A DNA stretch of 64,000 bases. Source: Paenibacillus alkalitolerans. Lineage in GTDB: Bacteria; Bacillota; Bacilli; Paenibacillales; YIM-B00363. The notes beneath the pieces were generated by a model. That model did not search any database. It was not told the origin of the DNA and saw nothing but the letters and a program-made list of their open reading frames with translations. The translations under genes were made by a program, and so were the position numbers. Positions within the stretch are counted from its first letter, which is position 1. The number at the start of each line of letters is the position of its first letter. Location of the stretch: NCBI RefSeq assembly GCF_016482785.1, contig NZ_JAEMXM010000003.1, positions 310,001-374,000 of the forward strand. Reading direction: 5' to 3'. Below, in pieces: positions 1-7,644 of the stretch.

Positions 1-212
1 ATTTCTGTCTCAACTTCAGGCGAATAGATCTTGCTATCAGTTGACGAATCGGGTTCATCTGCCTCCCACAACACAGGGTTAAACCCGCTGCGATGCAGAT
101 CAAGCACCTCCGTCTCATGTCCCGCATCAGCGAGTCCCTGTGTAAATCTGGCTGAAACAGAAAAGGTTAAGGAATGCACCCTTGGGTGCGATACAACGGT
201 CAAGATTTTCAC
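1..212 (-). CDS. NAD(P)H:quinone oxidoreductase, flavodoxin-like fold (5' part only)
   Basis: The reverse strand encodes a protein from a GTG at 212-210, after a good ribosome site (GGAAGGTGAC) about 8 bases upstream. It runs off the left edge of the window, so only about 70 residues are visible. The start KILTVVSHPR, then FTQGLADAGHE and LDLHRSGFNPVL, is typical of the NQO1/KefF/MdaB flavoprotein family, which reduces quinones with NAD(P)H and FMN. The ORF continues without a stop to base 1. A perfect inverted repeat lies about 120 bases upstream of the start, consistent with control by an HxlR/MarR-type repressor. The family is clear; the exact substrate cannot be told from this fragment. 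Confidence 0.8.
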   Translation of the reverse strand, partial: MKILTVVSHPRVHSLTFSVSARFTQGLADAGHETEVLDLHRSGFNPVLWEADEPDSSTDSKIYSPEVETE

Positions 213-329
213 AGTCGTCACCTTCCATTTTCTACTTTTCCTTCAAAATGAGGCACGATAAAATTATCTGATATGAAGTGAAAAAAAGGAAGAACGCACT
301 TTTTTGTGCTATAAGAACTAAAAAGTAAT

Positions 330-351
330 ATAGGTACCGAAAAGTACCTAT
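330..351. promoter_or_regulatory. Perfect inverted repeat, candidate HxlR/DUF24-type operator
   Basis: ATAGGTAC and GTACCTAT form perfect 8-bp arms around a 6-bp spacer (CGAAAA). The site lies between the divergent quinone oxidoreductase start (212) and an hxlR-like fragment (392). HxlR-family repressors often control such oxidoreductase genes from palindromes of this kind. The palindrome is seen; the regulator is inferred. Confidence 0.5.
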
Positions 352-391
352 TCAAAACAATCTATTAGAGGATGGTTATCCCAAGGAAAGG

Positions 392-451
392 CAGAAAACA
401 CGGACTTATAACATCCCGGTGGAATGTCCGCGCCATTGCTCCCGAGTATAA
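392..451 (+). pseudogene. Remnant of an HxlR-family regulator N-terminus
   Basis: One frame reads QKTRTYNIPVE, which closely resembles the start of HxlR-family winged-helix repressors (typically K-x-R-x-YNIPVEATLDVIGGKWK). It then diverges and stops at TAA 449-451. There is no in-frame ATG: a ribosome-site-like AAGGAAAGG is followed by CAG where the start codon would be expected. The piece is about 19 codons long, so it looks like a decayed or deleted gene. The match is short and could be chance. Confidence 0.35.
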
Positions 452-504
452 ACTATTCTTTTGCTTATCCTTCTGCATAATGTTTTTTTTCGTGCTACAA
501 TGAT

Positions 505-520
505 TAGAACAAATGTTCTA
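505..520. promoter_or_regulatory. LexA (SOS) box
   Basis: TAGAACAAATGTTCTA has perfect 6-bp arms. Its core GAAC-AAAT-GTTC fits the Firmicutes LexA/DinR consensus (CGAAC-RNRY-GTTYC) except at the outer bases. It sits 29 bp before the helicase start and just after a possible -10 (TACAAT, 496-501), so LexA bound here would cover the transcription start. Confidence 0.75.
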
Positions 521-548
521 GTTTCTTGAGGGTAGAGGACGGATCGGA

Positions 549-2876
549 ATGCGGGATACGGTTCAAATATCCGTAAGAGCGTTGGTTGAATATGCGTTTC
601 GCAGCGGAGACATCGAGTACGGATTCCGACAGATGACACCTCTTGCGGAAGGCATAAAGGCCCATCAAAAAATTCAGCAGCGATATGGCGAACAGGATCG
701 GAAAGAGGTTTTTCTAAAGGCCGATATCGCTTACGGAAATCTCGTGTTCGTGATTGACGGTCGCTGCGACGGCATGCTGGTCACTGAAGAGGGCGGCGTG
801 ACGATCGATGAGATCAAATCGACCACCGGCAGGCTACCGAACATAATCGAGGAGACGTACCCCGTTCACTGGGGACAGGTGAAATGCTATGCCTATATGG
901 CGGCGAAGGAGTGCGGGCTCGGCCGGATCGGCGTGCAGCTGACGTATGTACAGGCCGATAGCGGGGAGGAAAAGCGGTTCACCGAGGAGCTCACTTTCAA
1001 GGAACTCGAGCGTTTCGTCATGGGCATGTTGGAGAAATACTATCCGTTCGCATCCATTCGGAATAATCATATGCGGTTGCGAAACTCGAGCATTAAGGCG
1101 CTGGCGTTCCCATTCCCATCATACCGGGAAGGGCAGCGGAAGCTTGCGGCTACTGCTTACAAGACAATAATGGACGGGAAGAAGCTTTTCGCCAAGGCGC
1201 CGACCGGCATCGGGAAGACGATATCGACGATATTTCCGTCAGTCAAGGCAATCGGAGAAGGTTTGCTGCGGCGTATTTTTTACCTGACGGCCAAGACGAT
1301 TACGAGAACTGCGGCGGTAGAAGCTTTCGCGAAGCTACAGGCGAAAGGGCTGCATCTGCATACGGTGACTCTTACGGCGAAGGAGAAGATTTGTTTCCAG
1401 GAGGAAGTCCGTTGCACGAAGGAGAGCTGTGAGTTTGCGGACGGTTATTATGAACGCGTCAACGAGGCACTGCTCGACATGCTTTCCCATGAAACACTGA
1501 TGACTCGCCATGTGATCGAGCGGTACGCCCGCAAGCACCGGGTATGCCCTTTTGAATTTTCGCTTGACGCCGCGTATGTGTCGGATGCAGTTATTTGCGA
1601 TTACAATTACGTGTTCGATCCACGCGTCAACTTGAAACGGATGTTCGATGACCAGAAGAGGCAGACAGCGCTGCTGATCGATGAGGCCCATAATCTTGTC
1701 GACCGGGCGCGGGAGATGTATTCGAGCGAGCTTAACAAGTCGGATTTTCTGGCGATGCAGCGCGCTTGCAAAGGAGTACGCCCGGAGCTACACGCCGCGG
1801 CGAAAGCGGTGAACGAATATTTCATCGCGCTGCGCAAGCGTTACGGCGAATGGGCCGAACAAGTCGAGCACGGGCTGCCGGAGCAATTTGCCGAACTGGT
1901 TGAGTCATTCGCCGCCGCAGCTGAGAAAGAGTTAGCCGGAGCAGGTCGCGCCGGAATAGACGATACTTTGCTGGCGGACCTTTATTTCGCATCCCAGCAT
2001 TTTGTCCGCATCGCCAAGCTCTATGACAAAAGATATGTTACTTATGTCGAATGCCGCAAGAGCGATGTACGCGTCAAGCTGTTTTGCCTCGATCCGTCGC
2101 ACCTGCTTCGGCATACGAGCAAAGGTTACCGGTCGCAGGTCATCTTTTCCGCTACGTTGTCGCCGCTTTCCTATTATATGGACATGCTGGGAGGTGATGC
2201 GCAAGAGAATGGGGATTATGCCGTTTCGGTGCCCTCGCCTTTCGCAAAGGAGCAGCTCGACGTGATCGTTCTGCCGCTTTCGACCCGTTATCAAGTACGG
2301 GAGCAGACGGTCGAACCGCTTGTAGGCGTCTTGCATGAGCTTGCAGATAAACAACCGGGGAATATGCTGTTTTTTTTCCCGTCTTATGAATATATGAACC
2401 TTATATATGAACGGTTTACTGTCACGGGACCGCAGGTAAGAACGATTATGCAGTCGGCGAATATGACCGAGGAGGAGAGGGAACGATTCCTCGCGGCATT
2501 CGATGCGGATAATGAAGAAACTCTTGTCGGCTTTGCCGTCATGGGCGGCATTTTCTCAGAAGGGATCGATTTGGTCGGCGACCGACTGACCGGCGTGGCG
2601 GTTATCGGCGTCGGTCTACCACAGCTTGGGCAGGAGCGAAGCGTCATTAAGGATTATTTCGACGCAGAGGGCAAGAACGGTTTCGAATACGCTTATGTGT
2701 TTCCCGGAATGAACAAGGTGCTGCAAGCGGGAGGAAGGCTTATCCGTTCGGAGCGGGACCGCGGGACTTTGATGCTGATCGACGACCGGTATTTGCATCC
2801 TCAATATAATCGGCTGCTGCCGCCGGAATGGCACCACTATACCGTGCAGCGGATGGGATACCATAAGAATGTATAA
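549..2876 (+). CDS. DinG/XPD-type DNA helicase with N-terminal PD-(D/E)XK nuclease-like domain
   Basis: This 775-residue protein has two parts. Residues about 50-100 carry a RecB/Cas4-like nuclease signature (VIDGRCDGML, then TIDEIKST), and the rest is a superfamily 2 helicase of the DinG/XPD group. Visible helicase motifs are Walker A (APTGIGKT), the DEAH box (LLIDEAHN) and a C-terminal QAGGRLIRSERD. Four cysteines between motifs I and II (KICFQ, VRCTKESC, RVCPFE) are placed like the iron-sulfur ligands of XPD/DinG helicases. The ATG follows GAGGACGG by a few bases. With the LexA box upstream, a DNA-damage-induced repair role is likely. The nuclease part resembles PD-(D/E)XK domains found fused to helicases in other Firmicutes; whether it cuts DNA is not proven by the sequence. 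Confidence 0.85.
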   Translation: MRDTVQISVRALVEYAFRSGDIEYGFRQMTPLAEGIKAHQKIQQRYGEQDRKEVFLKADIAYGNLVFVIDGRCDGMLVTEEGGVTIDEIKSTTGRLPNIIEETYPVHWGQVKCYAYMAAKECGLGRIGVQLTYVQADSGEEKRFTEELTFKELERFVMGMLEKYYPFASIRNNHMRLRNSSIKALAFPFPSYREGQRKLAATAYKTIMDGKKLFAKAPTGIGKTISTIFPSVKAIGEGLLRRIFYLTAKTITRTAAVEAFAKLQAKGLHLHTVTLTAKEKICFQEEVRCTKESCEFADGYYERVNEALLDMLSHETLMTRHVIERYARKHRVCPFEFSLDAAYVSDAVICDYNYVFDPRVNLKRMFDDQKRQTALLIDEAHNLVDRAREMYSSELNKSDFLAMQRACKGVRPELHAAAKAVNEYFIALRKRYGEWAEQVEHGLPEQFAELVESFAAAAEKELAGAGRAGIDDTLLADLYFASQHFVRIAKLYDKRYVTYVECRKSDVRVKLFCLDPSHLLRHTSKGYRSQVIFSATLSPLSYYMDMLGGDAQENGDYAVSVPSPFAKEQLDVIVLPLSTRYQVREQTVEPLVGVLHELADKQPGNMLFFFPSYEYMNLIYERFTVTGPQVRTIMQSANMTEEERERFLAAFDADNEETLVGFAVMGGIFSEGIDLVGDRLTGVAVIGVGLPQLGQERSVIKDYFDAEGKNGFEYAYVFPGMNKVLQAGGRLIRSERDRGTLMLIDDRYLHPQYNRLLPPEWHHYTVQRMGYHKNV

Positions 2877-3026
2877 TTGGGACATGGAGTGCTGCTCCAT
2901 GGTTGTTATCTATGTCCGGCTTTATTGTGTGTTTTTCACAGGATTAGGCTCACCTCTATGGAATGTATTCTTCCAAGGGAGCTTGTGTCAGAAATTTTAA
3001 ATCTTTAAGTGGGGAGGAAACGGCAG

Positions 3027-3698
3027 ATGACCACGAAAGAATCCGAATGGCAAATTCCGAAGTCAAACGGGGAGGACATGGCAATGTCGACGACAGGTGG
3101 CGGCATCTCTGTTGTGCCCGCGAACGAGGCGTCATGGGAGGACTTAGACGTTGTACTAGGTTCAGCCCGGTGCCACTCAGTACGGTGCTACTGCCAGCGG
3201 TTCAAGATCCCAAACTCTCAGTGGAACCAGTTAGAAGACGACGAACGCGCCTTCCTACTGCGCGCCCAGACCGGCTGCGGGAACCCAGAGTCGGGCATAA
3301 CCAGCGGCCTCGTCGCATACCTCGACCACCAGCCCGTCGGGTGGTGCGCGATCGAGCCCCGGACTGCTTACATAAAGCTGTTAAGCAGCCGGGTCCCGTG
3401 GGCGGGACGGAACGAGGTCAAGAACGACGATGGCGTTTGGGCCGTCACCTGCTTCATTATTCGCAACGGCTATCGCCGGCGCGGGATCACCTACGAGCTC
3501 ACGCGCGCTGCTGTCGAATTCGCTCGGCGGCGGGGCGCCCGCGCTGTTGAGGGGTACCCGATGATCACCGTACCTGGACAGGAGATCACCTGGGGGGAGC
3601 TCCACGTCGGCAGTCGCAACGCCTTCGCCGCGGCCGGATTCCGTGAAGTGACCAGACCCACCACGCGCCGAGTCGTGATGCGCCTTGATCTCCAGTAG
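3027..3698 (+). CDS. GNAT family N-acetyltransferase, GC-rich
   Basis: The protein (223 residues from this ATG) has a GNAT core: a GWCAIEPR-type strand, then VTCFIIRNGYRRRGITYEL, a version of the acetyl-CoA binding motif, and a C-terminal AFAAAGFREV strand. The acceptor is unknown. Two starts are plausible. ATG 3027 follows GGGGAGG with 9 bases of spacing; ATG 3084 follows a second GGGGAGG (3069-3075) with 8 bases and begins directly at the conserved ISVVPANEASWEDL. The roughly 20 residues before 3084 look unconserved, so 3084 may be the native start. GC content and codon use are markedly higher than in neighbours, and the sequence style resembles actinobacterial homologues, which suggests transfer. 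Confidence 0.8.
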   Translation: MTTKESEWQIPKSNGEDMAMSTTGGGISVVPANEASWEDLDVVLGSARCHSVRCYCQRFKIPNSQWNQLEDDERAFLLRAQTGCGNPESGITSGLVAYLDHQPVGWCAIEPRTAYIKLLSSRVPWAGRNEVKNDDGVWAVTCFIIRNGYRRRGITYELTRAAVEFARRRGARAVEGYPMITVPGQEITWGELHVGSRNAFAAAGFREVTRPTTRRVVMRLDLQ

Positions 3699-3784
3699 AC
3701 TGCCGCGCTAGAATGCGGAGCTTTGGTGACGTCTAGTTTTTCGGGTTTGTAGGTCCAGCAGCAGGTCTTGGTTAAACTGGTCGA

Positions 3785-3901
3785 TTATTGCAGGAGCTGT
3801 GTTTCGAGTTCGTCCACCGGGCGCCCATCTTCGACGTCCCAGGCGAACTCCACTTGCTAGTAGAAATGCATTACCTCATTAATCCTCTGGTCGAACTCTA
3901 G
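3785..3901 (-). pseudogene. Degenerate coding fragment of unknown family
   Basis: The reverse strand reads a protein-like stretch (LEFDQRINEVMHFY, a stop, then QVEFAWDVEDGRPVDELE) ending at a TAA at 3787-3785. The interrupting TAG and the lack of a start suggest a decayed gene end. No family is recognised. It occupies most of the 240-bp gap between the acetyltransferase and the DinB-like gene. Confidence 0.25.
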
Positions 3902-3937
3902 TAATCATCTACCCCTGAAAAAAAGGAGGCACATGGA

Positions 3938-4432
3938 ATGGTTGAAAAACGCAAGGAAGTTTTACTTAAACTAAGGAACAACAGCTGGGACGAAGAAAGT
4001 TGGTTTTTACCGTTGGCGGACGCTCTTGAAAACATCAATGCTGCCCAAGCCGCCTGGCAGCCACCCGGTGGTGGCAACACTATTTGGCAAACCCTCAACC
4101 ATCTTAATTACTTCAATGAACGCTACCTTGCAGTGATTAAAGGGGAGGTACTCGGTGAGCCATTGGACACCAATGAGGCAACCTTTGGCGCACCTGGAAA
4201 CGGAGAAGATGAAAGAGGTTGGCGAGCAACCGTTCAGAAAACACGAGACATCATGGACGATTTTAAAGAAACAATAAATCGGCTTAGTGAAGACGATCTG
4301 GATAATCGCAACCTCGATGTAAATTTGCCAGACATCATGATGCATGACGCTTATCACATCGGACAAATTGTCCTGATTCGCAAAATGCAAGGTTCATGGA
4401 CATCAGAGCGAAATATGGGTGAAATGTGGTAA
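3938..4432 (+). CDS. DinB-like (DinB/YfiT superfamily) protein
   Basis: This 164-residue four-helix-bundle protein has the DinB superfamily pattern: a first histidine in TLNHLNYF (about residue 54) and a C-terminal pair in HDAYHIGQI (about residues 136-140), together a likely metal-binding triad. Family members include thiol-dependent transferases such as bacillithiol S-transferases, and many of unknown role. The ATG is preceded by AAGGAGG (3924-3930). Codon use is more AT-rich than the upstream acetyltransferase. No partner gene is evident. A second DinB-like protein lies at 25323-25802. Confidence 0.8.
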   Translation: MVEKRKEVLLKLRNNSWDEESWFLPLADALENINAAQAAWQPPGGGNTIWQTLNHLNYFNERYLAVIKGEVLGEPLDTNEATFGAPGNGEDERGWRATVQKTRDIMDDFKETINRLSEDDLDNRNLDVNLPDIMMHDAYHIGQIVLIRKMQGSWTSERNMGEMW

Positions 4433-4581
4433 AATAGCGTTGGTCAAAGCTATAGCCTTGAGTTCATAGGGGACTTAAACCGGGGAGAACAGCATCACAA
4501 GAAAGTTTGATGTTGACTCATTTAAATACTTATCTAATAACCCAAATGAAACGTACGAATACCTGTAAGGATGTTGGGTTT

Positions 4582-4971
4582 ATGAAGAAAAAAACAAGGA
4601 ATATTATTGTGGGAGACAAGGAATACGTATATGTGATTAACCAAAAGTACAATCAACATGTAAGCTATATTTCCCTTTCAATATCATTAAAGGGACTAAA
4701 GAACATAACATGTTCATTCCACTTTTGTACATGGGATGATCCAGTTACGGGAAGCCCTTTATTAGTTGGTGTTCCCTTAAAGAATATAGCGACGAGAAAT
4801 ATTGAAAATTTTAACTTGCATTATCCAAGAACGGTTAGACAATTTGTTGTGTATGGTTTGGAAAATGGGTGGAATGGAGTAAACAGAATAGAGTTCAATG
4901 ATGGACTCCAAATAATAAGTAAGCTGGGCTATGACGTTTCATGGCTTAAACCAGAACTCAAACCGCATTAA
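4582..4971 (+). CDS. AT-rich hypothetical protein
   Basis: I do not recognise this protein (129 residues from ATG 4582, MKKKTRNIIVGDKEY). The open frame extends upstream to 4507, but the internal ATG has a modest ribosome site (AAGG) and a lysine-rich start that looks more natural. It has no signal peptide or membrane segment and is rich in beta-strand-forming residues (YVYVINQKYN, SYISLSISLKGL), with CSFHFCTWDD near the middle. GC is far lower than in most genes of the window, which suggests foreign origin. A hairpin follows at 5015-5034. Confidence 0.6.
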   Translation: MKKKTRNIIVGDKEYVYVINQKYNQHVSYISLSISLKGLKNITCSFHFCTWDDPVTGSPLLVGVPLKNIATRNIENFNLHYPRTVRQFVVYGLENGWNGVNRIEFNDGLQIISKLGYDVSWLKPELKPH

Positions 4972-5014
4972 TTATTCGAGGGACGGATACGTTGGCTGAA
5001 TAAAGAGGGTTTAT

Positions 5015-5042
5015 CGCCGTCATCCTTGACGGCGGTTCTCTT
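5015..5042 (+). terminator. Rho-independent terminator candidate
   Basis: CGCCGTCA and TGACGGCG form a perfect 8-bp stem with a TCCT loop, followed by the pyrimidine-rich GTTCTCTT. It lies 40 bases after the AT-rich hypothetical gene. The weak T-tract makes this moderate. Confidence 0.5.
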
Positions 5043-5094
5043 ATCTGCCAATTCTAATATACTTTTTCACAAAGGCAATTAAGGTGGTCGGATA

Positions 5095-5925
5095 ATGTCA
5101 TATTATGATTTGAATAAAACAGGACAGACAAGCCAATTCCTTCAAGTTTTAAAAGATTGTGTTGCCGAAGCCGGAAACACCGGTTTGCTGCATATCGAAA
5201 AACAGATCGAGGTCGATTGCAAAGCTTCGCACAAAGAGTTAGTTACGCTTGTTGACCGGCAAAACGAGCAGTTTATCGTGAACCGGATCAAAGAAGCATT
5301 CCCTCATCACAAAGTGATGGGAGAAGAAAGCTACACGGGGGAGACGTTCCAATCGGACGATTACGTCTGGATTATCGACCCGATAGACGGCACGACGAAT
5401 TATGTACACCAGAAGCAATGTTTTGCCGTTTCGGTTGCTTTATACCATCAAGGAGAAGGCATTTGCGGAGCTGTATACAATCCATCCGCTAAAGAACTGT
5501 TCTGGGTGGAGAGAGGGGCAGGCGCATATTTGAATGGCCACCGGCTTTTCTTAGACGGACAGCAGTCTCGTTTAGCGGATTCCCTAATCGCAACCTATAT
5601 TTATTATAATGATGACGAAAAATACGCAGGCTTTGATCAGTTTGTCGACAGAATAGCTCGCACATCCAGAGGCGTCCGAATGATCGGTTGTGGCTCTCTT
5701 GAGCTTGCTTATGTGGCCTGTGGGCGGTTTAGTGCGTATTTCAGCTTTGTACAAAAGCCTTGGGATTTTGCGGCAGGTAAATTGCTCATTGAAGAAGCTG
5801 GCGGGATCGTGACTGGCTTGAATGGGAAGCCCGTTGATGCTTACAAGTCGGCGAGTATTCTAGCTGGACCCAAAAGTCTTCACGAGGAAATGACGGCGAT
5901 TTCCAATGCGATATTAGCAATGTGA
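5095..5925 (+). CDS. Inositol monophosphatase family protein
   Basis: This 276-residue protein has the Mg2+-dependent phosphatase signatures in order: GEES (residues 76-79), DPIDGTTNYV (95-104, metal ligands D95 and D98) and KPWDFAAG near residue 220. The family hydrolyses inositol-1-phosphate, fructose-1,6-bisphosphate, PAP or histidinol phosphate; the substrate cannot be chosen here. Length is normal. The ATG follows AAGGTGG. It stands alone, with an AT-rich gap on the 3' side. Confidence 0.85.
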   Translation: MSYYDLNKTGQTSQFLQVLKDCVAEAGNTGLLHIEKQIEVDCKASHKELVTLVDRQNEQFIVNRIKEAFPHHKVMGEESYTGETFQSDDYVWIIDPIDGTTNYVHQKQCFAVSVALYHQGEGICGAVYNPSAKELFWVERGAGAYLNGHRLFLDGQQSRLADSLIATYIYYNDDEKYAGFDQFVDRIARTSRGVRMIGCGSLELAYVACGRFSAYFSFVQKPWDFAAGKLLIEEAGGIVTGLNGKPVDAYKSASILAGPKSLHEEMTAISNAILAM

Positions 5926-6047
5926 CCCCACCGGAAAGCTCTTCTAATAGTTTGGGGAAGCAGTATGTTTAGCCCTAATCCGTAAAATCAGCCGCGCTTC
6001 ATTGTTAAATAAATGTTACATGTAATTCAAAGTTTATTCGGCAACTA

Positions 6048-6068
6048 AACTAACGAGTTACGTTAGTT
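6048..6068. repeat. Inverted repeat in the 5926-6174 gap
   Basis: AACTAACG and CGTTAGTT are perfect 8-bp arms around AGTTA. It may be an operator for the downstream phosphotransferase or one of the small palindromes scattered in this genome. Nothing else was seen in this gap. Confidence 0.35.
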
Positions 6069-6174
6069 CAATAAAACAGCGGTAGTTTAGGACCAAAAGC
6101 GCGATCCGCCATTAAGCGAACGGTCAGAGATATATTAAAACGTAGAGCTCGTTGAAGCACGACACTTGAGGGGG

Positions 6175-7125
6175 ATGAAAGAAACTATGGAACACTCTGT
6201 AGTTATACAAGCAGAACGAATTGCAGGCGATTTTCTTCTGGAACAAGTAAAAACTTCATATCAGATCACAGGTAAAGGCATCACAAATCAGGTTTGCGTA
6301 GTCGAAACGGAGAGTCATAAAGTCGTTGTCCGCATGAACGATAAAGATACATTTCCAAGCTTTATCAAAGAAAAATGGTGTATCGAGCAAGCAGCCGCAG
6401 TTGGCGTTCCTGGACCTGAGGTGTTGTCCATTGGTATAGTTGATGAAACCGCATATATGATTCAAGTCTTTATTGAGGGAGACAACGGGTTAGACAGTAC
6501 TGTTCCCAAGTCCGATGTTTGGAGGAAACTGGGCGAATATGCCAAGCTTATTCATTCTATTCAAGTGAAAGGATATGGAGGGAATCTGATTGATCCAGTC
6601 CATGGTGAGTTTCAGTCACCTTCTCATGCCGGATCAGACGGCAGTTGGCAAGGGTATGTGCAGTATAATATCAATAGTTTGACTGAGCATGATCGCTTGA
6701 TTGAGCTTGGAATAATCACTCAGATGGAATCGCAGAGAGTAAGAAAACTGTTTGAAAATTTGAAGAGTGAACCGTTCCGCTTTGGTTTAAACCATGGAGA
6801 TATCTCTTTAAAGAATACGATTGTCAATCAGGCAAACCAAGTAATATTACTGGATTGGAATGCAGAAGTAAGCGTGGTACCGCATGCAACTGTTGTTCAA
6901 TTGATGCATTACCAAATCCTAGGACTAGAAGAAAGCGCAAGTGTTGAGGAATTCAAAGCGTTTATGGACGGGTACGGAATAAGAGAAAAAGACCTTTCTG
7001 AAATGAGGCATTTGTTGCTATTAAGGGCTTTCGATAACCTCAGGTGGGCTATTGATCAAAGTCCTGATCTGATTGAATCCTATGCTGCGTTCGCGAAACA
7101 AGTTGTTGACATGATTATGGATTAG
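6175..7125 (+). CDS. APH-family phosphotransferase (aminoglycoside/choline kinase-like)
   Basis: The protein (316 residues from ATG 6175) has the APH kinase catalytic motif LNHGDISLKNTIV (Brenner motif HGD...N) and the metal-binding LLDWNAE. The N-lobe contains a plausible ATP-binding lysine in VVVRMNDKD. The family phosphorylates aminoglycosides, choline, homoserine or sugars; this one is not assignable and need not be a resistance gene. The start is uncertain: TTG 6166, ATG 6175 and ATG 6187 are all in frame, and GAGGGGG (6168-6174) abuts 6175 but is 12 bases from 6187. The gene stands alone. Confidence 0.75.
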   Translation: MKETMEHSVVIQAERIAGDFLLEQVKTSYQITGKGITNQVCVVETESHKVVVRMNDKDTFPSFIKEKWCIEQAAAVGVPGPEVLSIGIVDETAYMIQVFIEGDNGLDSTVPKSDVWRKLGEYAKLIHSIQVKGYGGNLIDPVHGEFQSPSHAGSDGSWQGYVQYNINSLTEHDRLIELGIITQMESQRVRKLFENLKSEPFRFGLNHGDISLKNTIVNQANQVILLDWNAEVSVVPHATVVQLMHYQILGLEESASVEEFKAFMDGYGIREKDLSEMRHLLLLRAFDNLRWAIDQSPDLIESYAAFAKQVVDMIMD

Positions 7126-7177
7126 CAGAGATTAGCGATGTTTTTGTATCTCAATCTAACAAGGGTGAAGAAAATGA

Positions 7178-7459
7178 TTGACGGAGACGAGAGCGCAGCG
7201 ATGGAACCGATCCATCGCTTTTTCTGCATTATCAGACAAATTTACTCAACAAACGGGCACTTTAACGGTGTATCCAGATGAAATCGTTAATTCACTTGAA
7301 ATTCATCCAAACAGACAAGTATATGTAATTGTTTCAAAACTGTATGGGGAATTTGAGATGAAAAGAGGCAAAGTATTGAATCCTGTAATCTTTTCCCTCT
7401 TCGATGCGGAGACAGGTTTTTCGTTTGGTGGAGGATATAGTGGGGAGCCAACCAGATAG
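7178..7459 (+). CDS. Hypothetical short protein
   Basis: A 93-codon frame opens with TTG at 7178 about 50 bases after the phosphotransferase. Its middle part (QQTGTLTVYPDEIVNSLEIHP) reads like a real protein, but the start is weak and no family is recognised. It could be the remains of a longer gene. It is listed because the strand and spacing fit and no better ORF covers this stretch. Confidence 0.3.
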   Translation: MTETRAQRWNRSIAFSALSDKFTQQTGTLTVYPDEIVNSLEIHPNRQVYVIVSKLYGEFEMKRGKVLNPVIFSLFDAETGFSFGGGYSGEPTR

Positions 7460-7507
7460 CAGAGGAAAATTGTTGAGCTTACGGAGAACGAGAATTACAT
7501 GAAAGTA

Positions 7508-7530
7508 GGCTGCCTAATGATCGGGCAGCC
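7508..7530 (-). terminator. Hairpin downstream of the MFS gene
   Basis: GGCTGCC and GGCAGCC form a 7-bp perfect stem. On the reverse strand it is followed by a moderately T-rich stretch. It is 115 bp beyond the stop of the reverse-strand MFS gene and could stop its transcript. Moderate support only. Confidence 0.35.
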
Positions 7531-7556
7531 CGCTAACCCCTCGTGCAATTCGAAGG

Positions 7557-7629
7557 TTTAGCGGACATTCGTTTCCGTAAATATGGCGCTGGATGGAACA
7601 AGCAGCTAACGGACATCCGGTTCCGTTAG
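7557..7629. repeat. Two related short palindromes
   Basis: Two palindromic units 49 bp apart share GGACAT-CG-TTCCGT with flanking TTTA/TAAA (7557-7581) or CTAA/TTAG (7606-7629) arms. Each is followed by a short tract ending in GGCGCT. They lie in the 185-bp gap before the reverse-strand MFS gene. Similar ttaACGGA-type fragments occur near 63300-63385, suggesting a dispersed family. Confidence 0.55.
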
Positions 7630-7644
7630 CGCGATAAGGCGCTG

